A stretch of 64,000 bases of DNA. Source: DAIDKA01 sp963708865. Lineage in GTDB: Bacteria > Pseudomonadota > Gammaproteobacteria > Steroidobacterales > Steroidobacteraceae. The position numbers and the translations under genes are program-made. This document shows, piece after piece, positions 44,171 through 55,305 of this stretch. Location: positions 124,001-188,000 of the forward strand of contig CAVPUC010000009.1 of assembly GCA_963708865.1 (NCBI GenBank), given 5' to 3'. Under the pieces are notes generated by a model. The model ran no database searches and was not told where the DNA came from. It saw nothing but the letters and a program-made list of their open reading frames with translations. Each line of letters opens with the position of its first letter. Within the stretch, counting starts at the first letter, position 1.

Positions 44171-45827
44171 ATGTATCAGTACGATTCCATCGACCAGGCG
44201 CTGGTCGACGAGCGCGTCGCGCAGTTTCGCGACCAGACCCGCCGTTATCTGGCCGGCGAGCTGTCAGAGGATGAATTCCGGCCGCTGCGGCTGCGCAATG
44301 GGCTGTACATCCAGCGCTTTGCGCCGATGCTGCGCATCGCGATTCCCTACGGCATGCTCAGCAGCGTGCAGCTGCGCACGCTCGGCGCCATCGCCCGCCG
44401 CTATGACCGCGCGTACGGCCATTTCACGACGCGGCAGAACCTGCAGCTGAACTGGCCCAAGCTCAGCGACGTTCCCGACATCCTGGCGCAGCTCGCGAGC
44501 GTGCAGATGCATGCCATTCAGACCTCCGGCAACTGCGTGCGCAATGTCACCTCGGATCACCTGGCCGGGGTCGCCGCCGATGAGATCGAGGATCCGCGAC
44601 CCTACTGCGAGCTGCTGCGACAGTGGTCCACGTTCCATCCCGAATTCACCTATCTGCCGCGCAAGTTCAAGATTGCGGTGAGCGGGGCGCCGGCCGATCG
44701 CGCCGCGACCGAAGTGCACGATGTGGGGCTGCACCTGCGACGCAATGCCGAAGGCGAGCTCGGCTTTGAGGTGCTGGTCGGCGGTGGCCTGGGACGCACG
44801 CCCATCCTGGGTCAGGTGATCCGTGATTTCCTGCCCATCGGGGATCTGTTCACCTACATCGAGGCCATTCTGCGGGTCTACAACCGCCACGGGCGCCGCG
44901 ACAACATTCACAAGGCCCGCATCAAGATCCTGGTCAAGGCGCTCGGCATCGCGACGTTTCGCGAACAGGTTGAAGCCGAGTGGCTGGCCTCGCGCGAGTA
45001 TGGCTCACAGCTGACGGCGGCGCAGGTGGCGCATGCGCGCAGCTTCTTTGCGCCGCACCCCTACCAGGAGCTGCCGGACATCGATCCGGTCGCCAATGCG
45101 GGCGCCGAGTTTCGCGCCTGGTACCGCTACAACACCCGCGCCCACAAAGTTGCCGGCTATCGCGTGGTGTTCGCGAGTCTGAAGCCCGTCGGGATCGCCC
45201 CGGGCGATGTGACCTCGGACCAGATGGAGGCGGTCGCGCAACTGGCGGATGAGGTGAGCTTCGGGGAGATCCGCGTCACCCATAACCAGAATCTGGTGCT
45301 GGCCGAGGTGCAGCAGACGCAGCTGCTGAAGACCTGGCAGGAACTGAAGCGACTGGGACTTGGCGACGCCGAACATCGGCATGCTCACGGACATGATCGT
45401 GTGTCCGGGACTGGATTTCTGCAGCCTGGCCAACGCCGGCACCATCAGCGTTGCGCATCAGCTGCAACGTCACTTCGACGATTACGACTACCTGTACGAC
45501 ATCGGCGAGATCGAGCTGAAGATGTCCGGGTGCATGAACGCCTGCGGCCATCATCATGTGGGCCACATCGGCATCCTGGGCGTGGATAAGCATGGCGAGG
45601 AGTGGTACCAGATCACCATCGGCGGCTCGGCGCGCGAATCGAGCAGCCTCGGGCACGTCATTGGCCCGTCGGTGCCGCAGGCCGAGGTCGCGGCGACCGT
45701 TGAGCGCATCCTCGATGTGTATCGCGAACTGCGCCAGGAAGATGAGCGCTTCATCGACACGGTGCGACGCGTCAGTGCCACCCCGTTCAAGGAGCGCGTC
45801 TATGCGAAAGATCTTGCGGCTGCCTGA
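44171..45827 (+). CDS. cysI: Sulfite reductase hemoprotein (nitrite/sulfite reductase family; one frameshift)
   Basis: About 552 residues. Two ferredoxin-like/heme halves are present; siroheme-site residues lie in 'GHFTTRQNLQLNWPKL' and 'TSGNCVRNVTSDHLAG', and the 4Fe-4S ligands are C-x5-C in 'CPGLDFC' and C-x3-C in 'SGCMNACGHHH'. It reduces sulfite to sulfide (a nitrite role is less likely here). One extra T at 45360-45361 breaks it; removing it restores 'LGLATPNIGMLTDMIV'. I start at ATG 44171. There is no CysJ flavoprotein nearby; a ferredoxin-NADP reductase gene lies further along the same cluster. Confidence 0.87.
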
Positions 45828-46316
45828 GGCGCCGCGGCACGTACGCCGATGAGGCGGTGCTGGTGGACGATGGCGCCGGTGAGCTGATGGCGCAAAAGGA
45901 TTTCCTGGCCGACCCGGTCGGTCATACCGCGAATGGCCGGCGGGTGGGCGTGCGCGTGGCGCCGGCGGATGCAGATCGAGGATCTGGCGCCGCACCTGGC
46001 GCACCTGGCCCTCGTCGCCATTGAGTTCCCGGGACCCGGCGATGGCCGCGGCTTCACCTCCGCGCGGCTGCTGCGCCAGCGCTACGGCTTCAAGGGCGAG
46101 GTGCGTGCGGTGGGGGCCGGGGTCAAACAGGACCTGCTGTTTTTCATGGTCCGCTGCGGCATCAATGCCTTTGAGCTGGTGCCGACCGAGAATCTGGCGC
46201 AGGCGCGCCAGGCGCTGCGCCGCTTCACGCTCGCCTATCAGCCTGCGGTGCCCGTTGCCGGCGTCGCGCGAACCACGCTTCACCGCGGCGCACCCCTAAA
46301 GCCCGACGCGCGCTAA
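45802..46316 (+). CDS. DUF934 protein, sulfite-reductase associated (two or more frameshifts)
   Basis: About 170 residues. After 'MRKILRL', the frame shifts, then gives 'ADEAVLVDDGAGELMAQKDF', and after a second shift 'LAPHLAHLALVAIEFPGPGDGRGFTSARLLRQRYGF', 'GVKQDLLFFMVRCGINAF' and 'ARQALRRFTLAYQP', the core of DUF934. This family almost always follows this type of sulfite reductase and is thought to assist it; its chemistry is unknown. Overlaps the cysI 3' end by 26 bases, and its stop overlaps that of the convergent cysB. Confidence 0.8.
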
Positions 46317-47290
46317 TGCGCCTGCGGCAGCTCCATGTCTTCGAACAGCTGCGCCACCTCTTCGGGCGTCGTCAACCGGTGCGCACGGTCGACGATGCGC
46401 CGATCCAGATGCGGCGCCAGCAGGTGCACGAAGTCATACATGTACTTGCGCAGCAGCACCCCGCGCCGGAAACCGATCCAGGTGACGTGACTTGAGAACA
46501 GGTGCGAGGCATCCATGAACACCAGGTCCGCATCCTCGTGAGCGTTGACCGCCATCTGCGCCACCAGACCCACGCCAAGCCCCAGGCGCACGTAGGTCTT
46601 GATGACATCCGAATCGCGCGCCGTGATCGCGATGTCGGGGGTGAGTCCGGCCTTGGCGAAGGCCTGATGCAAGGATGAGGGCCCCGAGAAACTGAAGGTG
46701 TAGGTGATGAGCGGATAGGCCACCAGCTGCTTGAGGCTGGGCTTGGCGAACTCGGCCAGGGGATGGTCGCGCGGCACCACGATCACGCGGTGCCAGCGAT
46801 AGCACGGCAACAGGGTGAGATCGCTGAACAGATGTTCGGATCCGGTGTTGATGGCAAAGTCGATGCGATCCTGCGCCACCATTTCAGCGATCTGTTCGGA
46901 GGTGCCCTGATGAAGGTTCAGCCGCACATCCGGATAGCGGTCGCGGAACTCATGGATCACCTCGGGCAGCACATAGCGCGCCTGGGTATGCGTCGTACCG
47001 ATGGCGAGCGTGCCGCGTCCCTCATCGCGCAGCTCCGTCGCCAGATCGCGGATGGCCTGGGTTTCCTTGAGGATCTGCAGCGCCCGCTCGATGACCTGCT
47101 GCCCGGCCGGGGTAATGCGCGTGAGGTTGCGGCCCTCGCGGGTGAAGATCTGGAAGCCCAGCTCATCCTCGAGCAGCTTGATCTGCTTGCTCACTCCCGG
47201 CTGCGAGGTATGCAGCTTCTGGGCGGCCGCCGTTATGTTAAGTCCACTCTGGGCCACGGCCGCCAGGTAGCGCAGCTGGTGCAGTTTCAT
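46313..47290 (-). CDS. cysB: LysR family regulator CysB
   Basis: 325 residues. The helix-turn-helix ('NITAAAQKLHTSQPGVSKQIKLLEDELG') and the effector domain with 'IGTTHTQARYVLPEVI' and 'HQGTSEQIAEMV' match CysB, which activates sulfur assimilation with N-acetylserine when sulfide is low. I start at ATG 47290; the upstream open frame is not conserved. The gene is divergent from cysH and convergent with the sulfite reductase pair, so it can control both flanks. Confidence 0.9.
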   Translation of the reverse strand: MKLHQLRYLAAVAQSGLNITAAAQKLHTSQPGVSKQIKLLEDELGFQIFTREGRNLTRITPAGQQVIERALQILKETQAIRDLATELRDEGRGTLAIGTTHTQARYVLPEVIHEFRDRYPDVRLNLHQGTSEQIAEMVAQDRIDFAINTGSEHLFSDLTLLPCYRWHRVIVVPRDHPLAEFAKPSLKQLVAYPLITYTFSFSGPSSLHQAFAKAGLTPDIAITARDSDVIKTYVRLGLGVGLVAQMAVNAHEDADLVFMDASHLFSSHVTWIGFRRGVLLRKYMYDFVHLLAPHLDRRIVDRAHRLTTPEEVAQLFEDMELPQAH

Positions 47291-47480
47291 CGAAACCCGT
47301 CCCCTTAAGACCCTTCCGTAATGGCCGTGCGACCACATTATAACCGTACGGCATGTCTTGGGCGGTAACCCGGCCGGTGGTGTGGGCGAGCTGGGGCGCT
47401 GCCACATAACCGAGACGCAGCTCTTCAGAAGCAATGATTCGTTCTGTTACCGGATTGTCACCCGTAAAGTTCTGACCACG

Positions 47481-48236
47481 ATGGCGCAAATACTGAATCT
47501 GGAACTGGAATCGAAGGCCGCTCAGGTCCGCGAATTCTTAAGCGGTGCCGTACAGCAGTACGGTCGTGTCGTGTACGCCAACAGCCTCGGCGCCGAGGCC
47601 ATGGTGCTGACCGACATCATCTGCTCGAGCGTGCCGCAGATCGACATCGTCAGCATCGACACCGGCCGGCTGCACGAGGAAACCTATGAGCTGCTGGCCA
47701 AGCTGCAGCGTCGCTATAACAACAAGATCCGGGTCATCTACCCGGATGGCCAGGAAGTATCGGACCTGGTGACCCGGCAGGGTATCAACGGCTTCTTTGA
47801 CAGCCCCGAGGCGCGCGGCGCCTGCTGCGGCGTGCGCAAAGTCGTGCCGTTCAAGAAGTTCGTGGGCGGCTATGCCGCCTGGGTGACCGGCGTGCGTCGC
47901 GAGCAGTCAAAGACCCGCGCCGAGGGCCACAGCACCGAATGGGATGCCCAGAACGGCCTGTACAAGATCAGCCCGCTTCTGGACTGGACCGAAGAGCAGA
48001 TCTGGGCCTACATCCGCGCCCGCAAGCTGCCCTTCAACAGCCTGCACGAAAAGGGCTATCCGAGCATCGGCTGCGCGCCGTGCACCCGGGCCGTCATGCC
48101 GGGCGAGGACCATCGCGCCGGCCGCTGGTGGTGGGAGCAGCCGGAGCAGCGCGAATGCGGCCTGCATCCCAAGGCCCGCACGCCCGGCGCGCATCGCCAG
48201 TGTCGGGGCCCAGGGTTGACAGGACTGCGTTCCTGA
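47481..48236 (+). CDS. cysH: Adenylylsulfate (APS) reductase, thioredoxin-dependent
   Basis: About 251 residues. The Cys pairs of the 4Fe-4S cluster, 'RGACCGVRK' and 'IGCAPCTR', are both present, which separates APS reductases from PAPS reductases; the catalytic 'ECGLH' is at the C-terminus. 'VVYANSLGAEAMVLTDII' and 'VSIDTGRLHEETYELL' form the PP-loop nucleotide site. It reduces APS to sulfite for the sulfite reductase nearby. The last 20 residues after 'ECGLHPKAR' look off-family and may reflect an indel near 48190. Divergent from cysB. Confidence 0.88.
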   Translation: MAQILNLELESKAAQVREFLSGAVQQYGRVVYANSLGAEAMVLTDIICSSVPQIDIVSIDTGRLHEETYELLAKLQRRYNNKIRVIYPDGQEVSDLVTRQGINGFFDSPEARGACCGVRKVVPFKKFVGGYAAWVTGVRREQSKTRAEGHSTEWDAQNGLYKISPLLDWTEEQIWAYIRARKLPFNSLHEKGYPSIGCAPCTRAVMPGEDHRAGRWWWEQPEQRECGLHPKARTPGAHRQCRGPGLTGLRS

Positions 48237-48252
48237 ACCTGAATGGCACTCC

Positions 48253-49673
48253 ATGGACTACCTGCCGATTTTTCTGCGGGTGCAGGGCCGGCTTGCAGTC
48301 GTCATCGGCGGCGGCGCCGGTGGCTGCACGCAAGGCTGAGCTGCTGCTGAAGTGCGGGGCGCGCGTGCGGCTGGTGGCCCCGAGCTTGCGGCCAGCACCA
48401 CGCAGCTGCTGCGCGACACGGCAGCGGCGCAGCTGACCCACCTGTGCGCACCGTTCGCCGCCGAGCACTTGGAAGGGGCGGCGCTGGTGATCGCCGCCAC
48501 CGATTCCAGCTCGCTCAACGCGCAGGTCTCACTCAGTGCGCGTGCCCGGGGTGTCCCGGTCAACGTGGCCGATGATGCCGACGCTTCGGATTTCATTCTG
48601 CCGGCGATCGTGGACCGCTGCGCCGCTGATCGTCGCGGTGGGTTCCGCCGGCACCGCGCCGGTGCTGGCGCGGCGCGTGCGCGAACAGATCGAGGCGCTG
48701 CTGCCGGCGCGTCTGGGCGCCCTCGCCCGCTTTGCCGGCAGTCAGCGCGAAGCGGGTGAACCGCTTGCTGAAACCGGCGCTGCGCCGCCCCTTCTGGGAG
48801 CGTTTCTTCGGCGCCGCTGCCAACCTCGAGCGCTTCAGTGAGAACGGCGCCGCCGCGCGCGACGCCTTTTCGAGCGAGCTCGCGGCCTTCAGCCACGCCA
48901 AGGATGCCGCCGCCTTGGGCGAGGTGTACCTGATCGGGGCCGGTCCCGGCGATCCGGACCTTCTGACCCTGCGCGCCCTGCAGCTGCTGCAGCAGGCCGA
49001 TGTGCTGCTCTATGACCGGCTGGTATCCCCGGCGATCCTGGAGCGCGCGCGCCGCGAGGCGATGCGGATCTTCGTCGGCAAGGAAGTGGGCGAATCGACG
49101 CTCGCGCAGGACCGGATCAACGACCTGCTGCTCGAGCACGTCCGTCGGGGACTGAAGGTCGCGCGCCTGAAGGGCGGCGATCCCTTCATCTTCGGGCGCG
49201 GCGGGGAGGAGATCGCCGCCCTCGCCCGTCACGGTATTGCCGTCACCGTCGTGCCCGGCATCACCGCCGCCCTGGGTGCCGCCGCGTCCGCGCAGATTCC
49301 GCTCACCCTGCGGGAGGTCTCGCAGTCCGTCACCTTCGCCCCCGGTCATGTCGCGGTCGCTGACACGCTGGACTGGCCGGCACTGGCGCGCAGCGGCCAT
49401 ACCGTCGTCTTCTATATGGCCATGGCACAGCTTGCGGGGCTGACGCAGCGGCTGCAGCAGGCCGGCGCCCCGTCCGACCGGCCGGTCGCGCTGATTGCGC
49501 AGGCGACGCTGCCCACACAGCGCGTGGTGCATGGCACACTGGCGGATATCGCCGAGATGGCGCGGACCGGCGGATTGGGCGCGCCGGCATTGCTGTTCGT
49601 GGGTGAAGTCACCCGCGTCGTACAACAGCAGGCGCTTGAAAGCCTCGAGCCCTGCCTGGAGGGCGTGGCGTAG
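48253..49673 (+). CDS. cysG: Siroheme synthase (several frameshifts)
   Basis: About 473 residues. N-terminal precorrin-2 dehydrogenase/ferrochelatase: 'YLPIFLRVQGRLAVVIGGGAV', 'VNVADDADASDFILPAIVDR'. C-terminal uroporphyrinogen-III methyltransferase: 'VYLIGAGPGDPDLLTLRAL', 'RLKGGDPFIFGRGGEE', 'VVPGITAALGAAA'. It makes siroheme, the cofactor of the sulfite reductase in this cluster. Breaks: extra G at 48319-48320, a lost base near 48381, extra T at 48619, and GGG for GG at 48754-48756. The methyltransferase half is unbroken. Confidence 0.9.
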
Positions 49674-49697
49674 CCGCGTCCGGAGCATCACATCCGT

Positions 49698-50730
49698 ATG
49701 GGAATCACACACGGCTTCGCCGGTACGGTCGGCAATACACCGCTGATCCGGTTGCGCGCAGTCAGCGAGGAGACCGGCTGCGAGATCCTCGGCAAGGCCG
49801 AGTTCATGAATCCGGGCGGTTCGGTCAAGGATCGCGCGGCGCGCGCCATCGTCGCCGATGCCGAAGCGCGCGGTGAGCTGCGGCCCGGCGGCTCGGTGGT
49901 CGAGGGCACCGCCGGCAATACCGGTATCGGCCTGGCTCACGTGTGCAATGAGCGCGGCTATCGCTGCATCATCGTCATGCCGGATAACCAGTCTCCGGAG
50001 AAATATCGGCTGCTGGAGATGCTGGGCGCGGAACTCTACAAGGTGCCCGCGGTTCCCTACAGCAACCCGAACCAGTACCAGAAGGTCTCGCAGCGCCTCG
50101 CCGGCTCCCTGCGCAATGCCATCTGGGCCAACCAGTTCGACAATCCGATCAATCGTCAGGCCCACTTCACCACCACCGGCCCGGAGATCTGGGAACAGAC
50201 CGGCGGCAGGATCGACGCCTTCGTTGCCGCGAGCGGCACCGGCGGCACCCTCGCCGGCACTTCCGATTACCTGAAGAGCCGCAATCGCGCGATCCGCTGC
50301 GTGCTGGCCGATCCGCCCGGCAGCAGCCTGTACGAGTTCGTGCGCAACGGCGCGCTCAAGGCCACCGGCAGCGGCTCGATCACCGAGGGCATCGGCATCG
50401 CGCGCATCACCGTCAATTTCAAGGACGCGCCGCTCGATGACGCCGTGCATGTCGAGGACGCCGATACGGTGCGTTACGTCTACCGGCTGCTGCGCGAGGA
50501 AGGTTTGTTTCTGCGGCAGCACCAGCGGCATCAATGTCGCCGCCGCCGTGCGCGTCGCGCGCGACCTCGGACCCGGCCACACCATCGTGACCGTGCTGTG
50601 CGATGGCGGCGCCAAGTATCAGTCACGCCTTTTCAATCGCGAATGGCTCGAGACCAAGGGTCTGGCGGCGCAAGCCGGGGCAACCCGCCGCAACGAGCCC
50701 ATACAACTGGAGAATGTCCTTGTCGCTTGA
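49698..50730 (+). CDS. cysK: Cysteine synthase, CysK family (one frameshift)
   Basis: About 343 residues of the fold-type II PLP enzymes. The Schiff-base Lys is in 'NPGGSVKDRAAR', the substrate loop is 'EGTAGNTGIGLAH' (Thr-Ala instead of the usual Thr-Ser), and the phosphate loop 'ASGTGGTLAGT'. It makes cysteine from O-acetylserine and sulfide; a cystathionine beta-synthase-like activity is the alternative, but the sulfur cluster favours cysteine synthesis. One extra C at 50514 splits it; removal gives 'FLGSTSGINVAAAVRVARDL'. Its 3' end overlaps the next gene by 17 bases. Confidence 0.87.
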
Positions 50731-51758
50731 TCGATCCAAACTGGCCATCGTCACAGACGTGGTCATCGTCGGTGCCGGCCCCTGCGGCCTGTTCCAGGTG
50801 TTTGAACTGGGCCTGCTGGGCCTGAAGGCCGAACTGGTGGACTCTCTGCCGCAGGTCGGCGGCCAGTGCACCGAGCTGTATCCGGACAAGCCGATCTACG
50901 ATATCCCGGCGATTCCGGTCTGCACCGCGCGCGAACTCATCGAGCGCCTGCAAGAACAGATCATGCCGTTCAATCCCGGCTATCACCTCGGCCAGGAAGT
51001 CACCGAGGTCACCGCCGCGCGCGGATGGCCGTTTCGATGTCGCCACCAGCCGCGGCACCCGCTTTGATGCCGGCGCCGTCATCATCGCCGGCGGTGTCGG
51101 CTCCTTCCAGCCGCGGCGCCTGAGCGTCGAGGGCAGCGAGCGGCACGAAGGTCACAGCATTCACTACCGCGTCAAGGATGCCGCCCAGTTCCACGACAAG
51201 GACCTGGTGATCTTCGGCGGCGGTGATTCGGCGCTCGACTGGACCCTCGAGCTCATCGAGCGCGCCCGCAGCATGGTACTGGTGCACCGCCGGCCCGAAT
51301 TCCGCGGCGCTCCGGCCTCGGTGCAACGCATGATGGCGCTGGTGGAGGAAGGCCGCCTGGACTTCATCGAAGGCCAGGTGCAGTCCATCGTCGAGCAGGA
51401 TGGCAAGCTCACCGGCGTGCGCGTCACGGCGCGCGACGGCGTGACGCGTACCGTCGCGACCGACCAGGTGCTGGTGTTCTGGGGACTGTCGCCGAAGCTC
51501 GGACCGATCGCCGAGTGGGGCCTGACCATCCATCGGCGCACCATCGCCGTCGACACGCACCGCTTCCAGACCAACATCCCGGGCATCTATGCCGTCGGCG
51601 ACATCAACGACTATCCGGGCAAGAAGAAGCTGATTCTCTCCGGCTTCCATGAAGCGGCGCTCGCCGCCTTCGCGGTCAAGGAGCACCTGCGACCCGGTGA
51701 GAAGGTTCACCTGCAGTACACGACCACCAGCCCCTGCTGCAGAAACGCCTGGGCGTGA
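50714..51758 (+). CDS. Ferredoxin--NADP reductase, thioredoxin-reductase-like type (frameshifts)
   Basis: About 345 residues with two Rossmann domains: FAD loop 'VVIVGAGPCGLFQVFELG' and 'LPQVGGQCTELYPDKPIYDIP', NADPH loop 'DLVIFGGGDSALDWTLELI', and 'GIYAVGDINDYPGKKKLI'. There is no CxxC redox pair, so it is a type-2 ferredoxin/flavodoxin reductase, not thioredoxin reductase. Extra base near 51028 ('DGRFDVATSRGTRFDAG' when removed); the final 'LLQKRLGV' is out of frame near 51735, so the exact stop is uncertain. Overlapping cysK, it is placed to feed electrons to the sulfite reductase. Confidence 0.82.
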
Positions 51759-51841
51759 CCGGCGAGATCCGGGGACAGCGCCAGCGGCGGCTCCGGCGCC
51801 CGCCACAGCGCCTGAAGCTGGCGCCGTCGCAAAGCAGACGC

Positions 51842-52945
51842 GTGACCACCGGGAAGCGTGTCGCCTGCCCTGATTGCGGCCTGCTGCAGGCGCTGCCCGC
51901 GATCGCCGATCACGAGGTGGCGCGCTGCCTGCGTTGCCAGCGCCTGCTGAAGGTCCCGGAGGCGCAGTCGCGCGCCTCGGTCGCGCTGGTCCTCGCGGCC
52001 CTGTTGCTGTGGATACCGGGCTGCCTCGCGCCGCTGCTGACGGTGTCCGCCGGTGGCGCCAACCGCAGCGCCAACCTGATCGGCTGCGCCATCAAACTGT
52101 GGGGCACGGGCTATCCACCCCTTTGCCTGCTGGTGGTGGTGCTGATGATCGCGGTGCCGACGGGGTTCATGCTGCTGACCCTCGCGCAGATGCTGCCGGG
52201 CATCACCGCAAGCTCGCTGCGCGGCTGCCGGGCGCTCGCCCATTACCTGCGCCCCTGGCTGATGATGGAAGTGTTCGTCGTCGGCGGTTGCGTGGCCTAC
52301 TCGCGCATGCAGGCCGTCGCCGATGTCAGGATCGACATCGGCGGCTGGTGTCTGGCGGGCGCGGCGCTGCTGCTGCTGGGCTCGCTGGCGCTGCGCGGCG
52401 ACCCTCCGGCAGAGCAGGATACAGAGCCCCTTCGACCAGCCTGTCCCTCGGGCGTCACCACCGTGCTCGTGATCGCGGGCCTGCTGCTGTATATCCCGGC
52501 CAACGTCCTGCCGGTACTGCAGATCGAGCGCTATGGCGATATCGAGAAAAACACGATCTTGGGCGGCGTGGTGGAATTGGTGCACTATGACCTGTGGCCG
52601 CTGGCGCTGATCGTGTTCATGGCCAGCGTCGTGGTGCCACTGGCCAAACTGTTCGGGCTTGCGTGGCTCTTATGGCAGACTCAGCGACGGTCGCCGAGCC
52701 TGCTGTTGCAACGCACCCGCGTGTACCGCTTCATTGAAGCCATCGGTCGCTGGTCGAATATTGATGTCTTCACGATCTCGATTCTCGCCGCGCTCGTGCA
52801 GTTCGGATTTTTGACCCGGGTACGGCCGGAACAGGGTGCCCTCGCCTTTGCCGGAGTGGTTCTGATCACCATGATCGCCGCGCAGTGTTTTGATCCGCGT
52901 GCCATGTGGCAGGCCGCCGTGCCGCAGCCGAAGGCGCGCCCATGA
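51842..52945 (+). CDS. pqiA: Intermembrane transport protein PqiA
   Basis: About 367 residues. An N-terminal zinc ribbon ('ACPDCGLLQALP', 'RCLRCQRLLK') is followed by eight membrane helices in two PqiA modules. The second ribbon of E. coli PqiA is not visible. PqiA is the inner-membrane part of the PqiABC lipid-transport tunnel linking inner and outer membranes. I prefer the GTG at 51842, just before the ribbon; the frame is open back to 51755. The stop overlaps pqiB (ATGA). Confidence 0.85.
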   Translation: MTTGKRVACPDCGLLQALPAIADHEVARCLRCQRLLKVPEAQSRASVALVLAALLLWIPGCLAPLLTVSAGGANRSANLIGCAIKLWGTGYPPLCLLVVVLMIAVPTGFMLLTLAQMLPGITASSLRGCRALAHYLRPWLMMEVFVVGGCVAYSRMQAVADVRIDIGGWCLAGAALLLLGSLALRGDPPAEQDTEPLRPACPSGVTTVLVIAGLLLYIPANVLPVLQIERYGDIEKNTILGGVVELVHYDLWPLALIVFMASVVVPLAKLFGLAWLLWQTQRRSPSLLLQRTRVYRFIEAIGRWSNIDVFTISILAALVQFGFLTRVRPEQGALAFAGVVLITMIAAQCFDPRAMWQAAVPQPKARP

Positions 52946-54662
52946 CGGACGAGGAGACCCCGCAAGCCGTGGATCAGCCGCCGCAGGCGCAGCGGGTGGC
53001 GCGCGGCCTGAGTGTGATCTGGCTGGCGCCCGCCTTCGCGCTCGCCGTGGTGGCCTGGCTCAGCTGGCACACGCTGCGGCAACGGGGCCCTGAGATCACC
53101 GTGCGCTTCATGAGTGCGGAGGGTCTCACCGCCGGTGAGACCGAGATCCGTCACAAAGGCGTGCGGGTCGGCATCGTCGACTCCTTCGACCTGTCCAAGG
53201 ATCTGTCCGAGGTGATCGTGCATGCGCGCATGACGCGCGAGGTCGCCCCGCATCTGACCGGGAGCACGCGCTTCTGGATCGTCACGCCGCAGGGTCGGCA
53301 CCAGCGGCATCTCGGGACTCAACTACCCTGGTGTCGGGAGCCTACATCGAGATGTACCCGGGTGACGGCGATCCGCAGCGCGACTTTGTGGGTCTCGAGG
53401 ACCCGCCGCTGCTGCAGCCGGATACGCCCGGCCGGGCCTTCACGCTCACCGAGGATGAGCTGGGCGCCATCGGCCCCGGCACCCCGGTCAACTATCGTGG
53501 CGTTCAGGTCGGGCAGGTCGAAGGCTATGCGCTGGATGGCAACGGCCGACACGTGAACATCTACGCCTTCGTGCGTGCGCCCTACGATGCGCTGGTACGC
53601 GATGACACGCGGTTCTGGGACGCGAGCGCCATCGATGTCTCCGCAGGGCCGCAGGGCATCCGCGTGCGCTTGAATTCGCTGCAGCAGCTGGTGACCGGCG
53701 CGATCGCCTTCGACACGCCCCTGCCGCCGGCTCCGGAATCGGGGACGCCATCGGTCGGCGCGGCCATTGCGCAGCAGGCGGCCGGGCACCAGTTGCTCGC
53801 CAGTGCCACGGCCAAATCAGCCCCCGAGGCCGCCGCCGACAAGGTCTTCCCCTTGTACGACAGCGAGACCACGGCGCGGCGCAATCACAGCGGCCCGCGT
53901 CTGAGTTACATGTTGCGGTTTGACGAATCCGCCGCCGGCCTGCAGGTCGGGACACCGGTGCAACCTGCAGGGTGTGGACATCGGCGAGGTCACGCGGGCG
54001 CAGTTGGTATACGACTCCGCCGCCGGCAAGCTCTACGAGTCGGCCAGCATGAATGTTGATCCGAGCGTCGTATCGCTGGCGGGCATGCCCCACCCTTCGG
54101 AGGCGACACAGGCCAGTGTGCTACGCGCCGGCACTGGCGCGACTGGTCACGCGCGGCCTGCGCGCCCAGCTGATCACGGCAAACCTGCTGACCGGTCAGA
54201 AAGTCATTGCCCTGGGCATCGTGCCCGATGCCCCGGCGGCGCAGCTGCGCTACCAACACCGAGACGCCGGAATTTCCCACCACCCACGGCGCGGACATCG
54301 ATGTGATCCTGCAGAATCTGCAAAGCACGCTGCATCATATCGATCAGGCGACCGCCGGGCCGGCGCTCGGCAATGCGGTCAAGAACCTGGATGCGACGTT
54401 GAGCCATCTGGAGCAGATCACCCGCGACCTGCAGCCGCAGGTCAAACCCCTGATCGAGAGCCTGCGGGCCACCGCCGATGCGGCGCAGCGTGCGGCCGAG
54501 TCCGCCGGCAGCACCCTCGGACCCGACGGCGCGCTGGCAACCCAGTTGCCGGGCCTGCTGCAACAGGTCAGCGAAGCGGCCCGCTCGATCCGTGAGCTGG
54601 CTGATTTCCTGGAGCGCCATCCCGAAGCTCTGCTGCGCGGCCGGAACGAGGCGACAAAATGA
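52942..54662 (+). CDS. pqiB: Intermembrane transport protein PqiB, MCE-domain (several frameshifts)
   Basis: About 570 residues. One N-terminal helix ('LSVIWLAPAFALAVVAWLSW') anchors MCE domains: 'ITVRFMSAEGLTAGETEIRHKGVRVGIV', a second from 'GTPVNYRGVQVGQVEGYAL' and a third from 'NLQGVDIGEVTRAQLVYD' (in pieces), then a helical tail. MCE rings stack into a hydrophobic tunnel across the periplasm. Five breaks are all single extra bases: about 53292, 53324, 53961, 54133 and 54252. Overlaps pqiC by ATGA. Confidence 0.88.
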
Positions 54663-55272
54663 AATTTCCGCATTGGATTTCTGGCGTGGCGATCGCTGCG
54701 GCAATGCTTGCCGGGTGCCACTCCCTGCCACCCCTTAAGTACTATGCGCTGGATGTGGTGCACCCCGGCACGGCGGCGCGCGCTCGCCGCTGCCGGGTTG
54801 ATCCATGTGCGCCATGTCGGTGTGCCCCATGAAATGGATCATCTGGGCCTGACGCATCACGTCGGTCCCACGCAGCTTGCGATTTCGGATAACGAGCAGT
54901 GGACCGCGTCGTTGAATGTCCTCATCCAAGGAACCCTCACGCGAGATCTGGGCGAGCGGCTCGGCTATGACCATGTCGTGGCGATCGATGCCCTGCCGCT
55001 GGTGTCGCATCCGGATCCGCAGCAGCCCGGCACCGCTGCCCCTCCCCAGACCACGCTTGATCTGGATTTCGTGGCCCTCTCGGCGGATGAGCGCTGCGGC
55101 ATCACGGCCCAGGTCAACTGGACCTGGTCGGTGCCGAATGGCGCCACGCGGCATGGGACAGCGCAGCTGTCGGCGCCCGCGGCAGGCTGCCCGGACGGAC
55201 TTGCCGCGGGCCTGAGCAGCGTCCTCGGCGATCTCGCTGACCAGCTCGCGCTGCAGCTCACGCACCCCCTAA
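54659..55272 (+). CDS. pqiC: PqiC-like outer-membrane lipoprotein (frameshifts)
   Basis: About 204 residues. A lipoprotein signal ends in the lipobox 'AMLAGC', then 'YYALDVVHPG' and, after a shift near 54775, 'IHVRHVGVPHEMDHLGL' and 'LGERLGYDHVVAIDALP', the ABC-transport-auxiliary (DUF330) core. PqiC anchors the PqiB needle to the outer membrane. The frame stays open to 55418, but removing one C from the run at 55265-55269 gives a stop at 55272 after 'QLALQLTHP', which leaves room for the marR promoter. Confidence 0.8.
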
Positions 55273-55305
55273 CTCCTCTCCCAGTCTGCTTAAGCTGCCA
55301 AAGCC

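Noticed and set aside
48258..50615. A 785-codon open frame on the minus strand
   Set aside because: Antisense to cysG and cysK, which are clearly real; no protein motif in the antisense frame.
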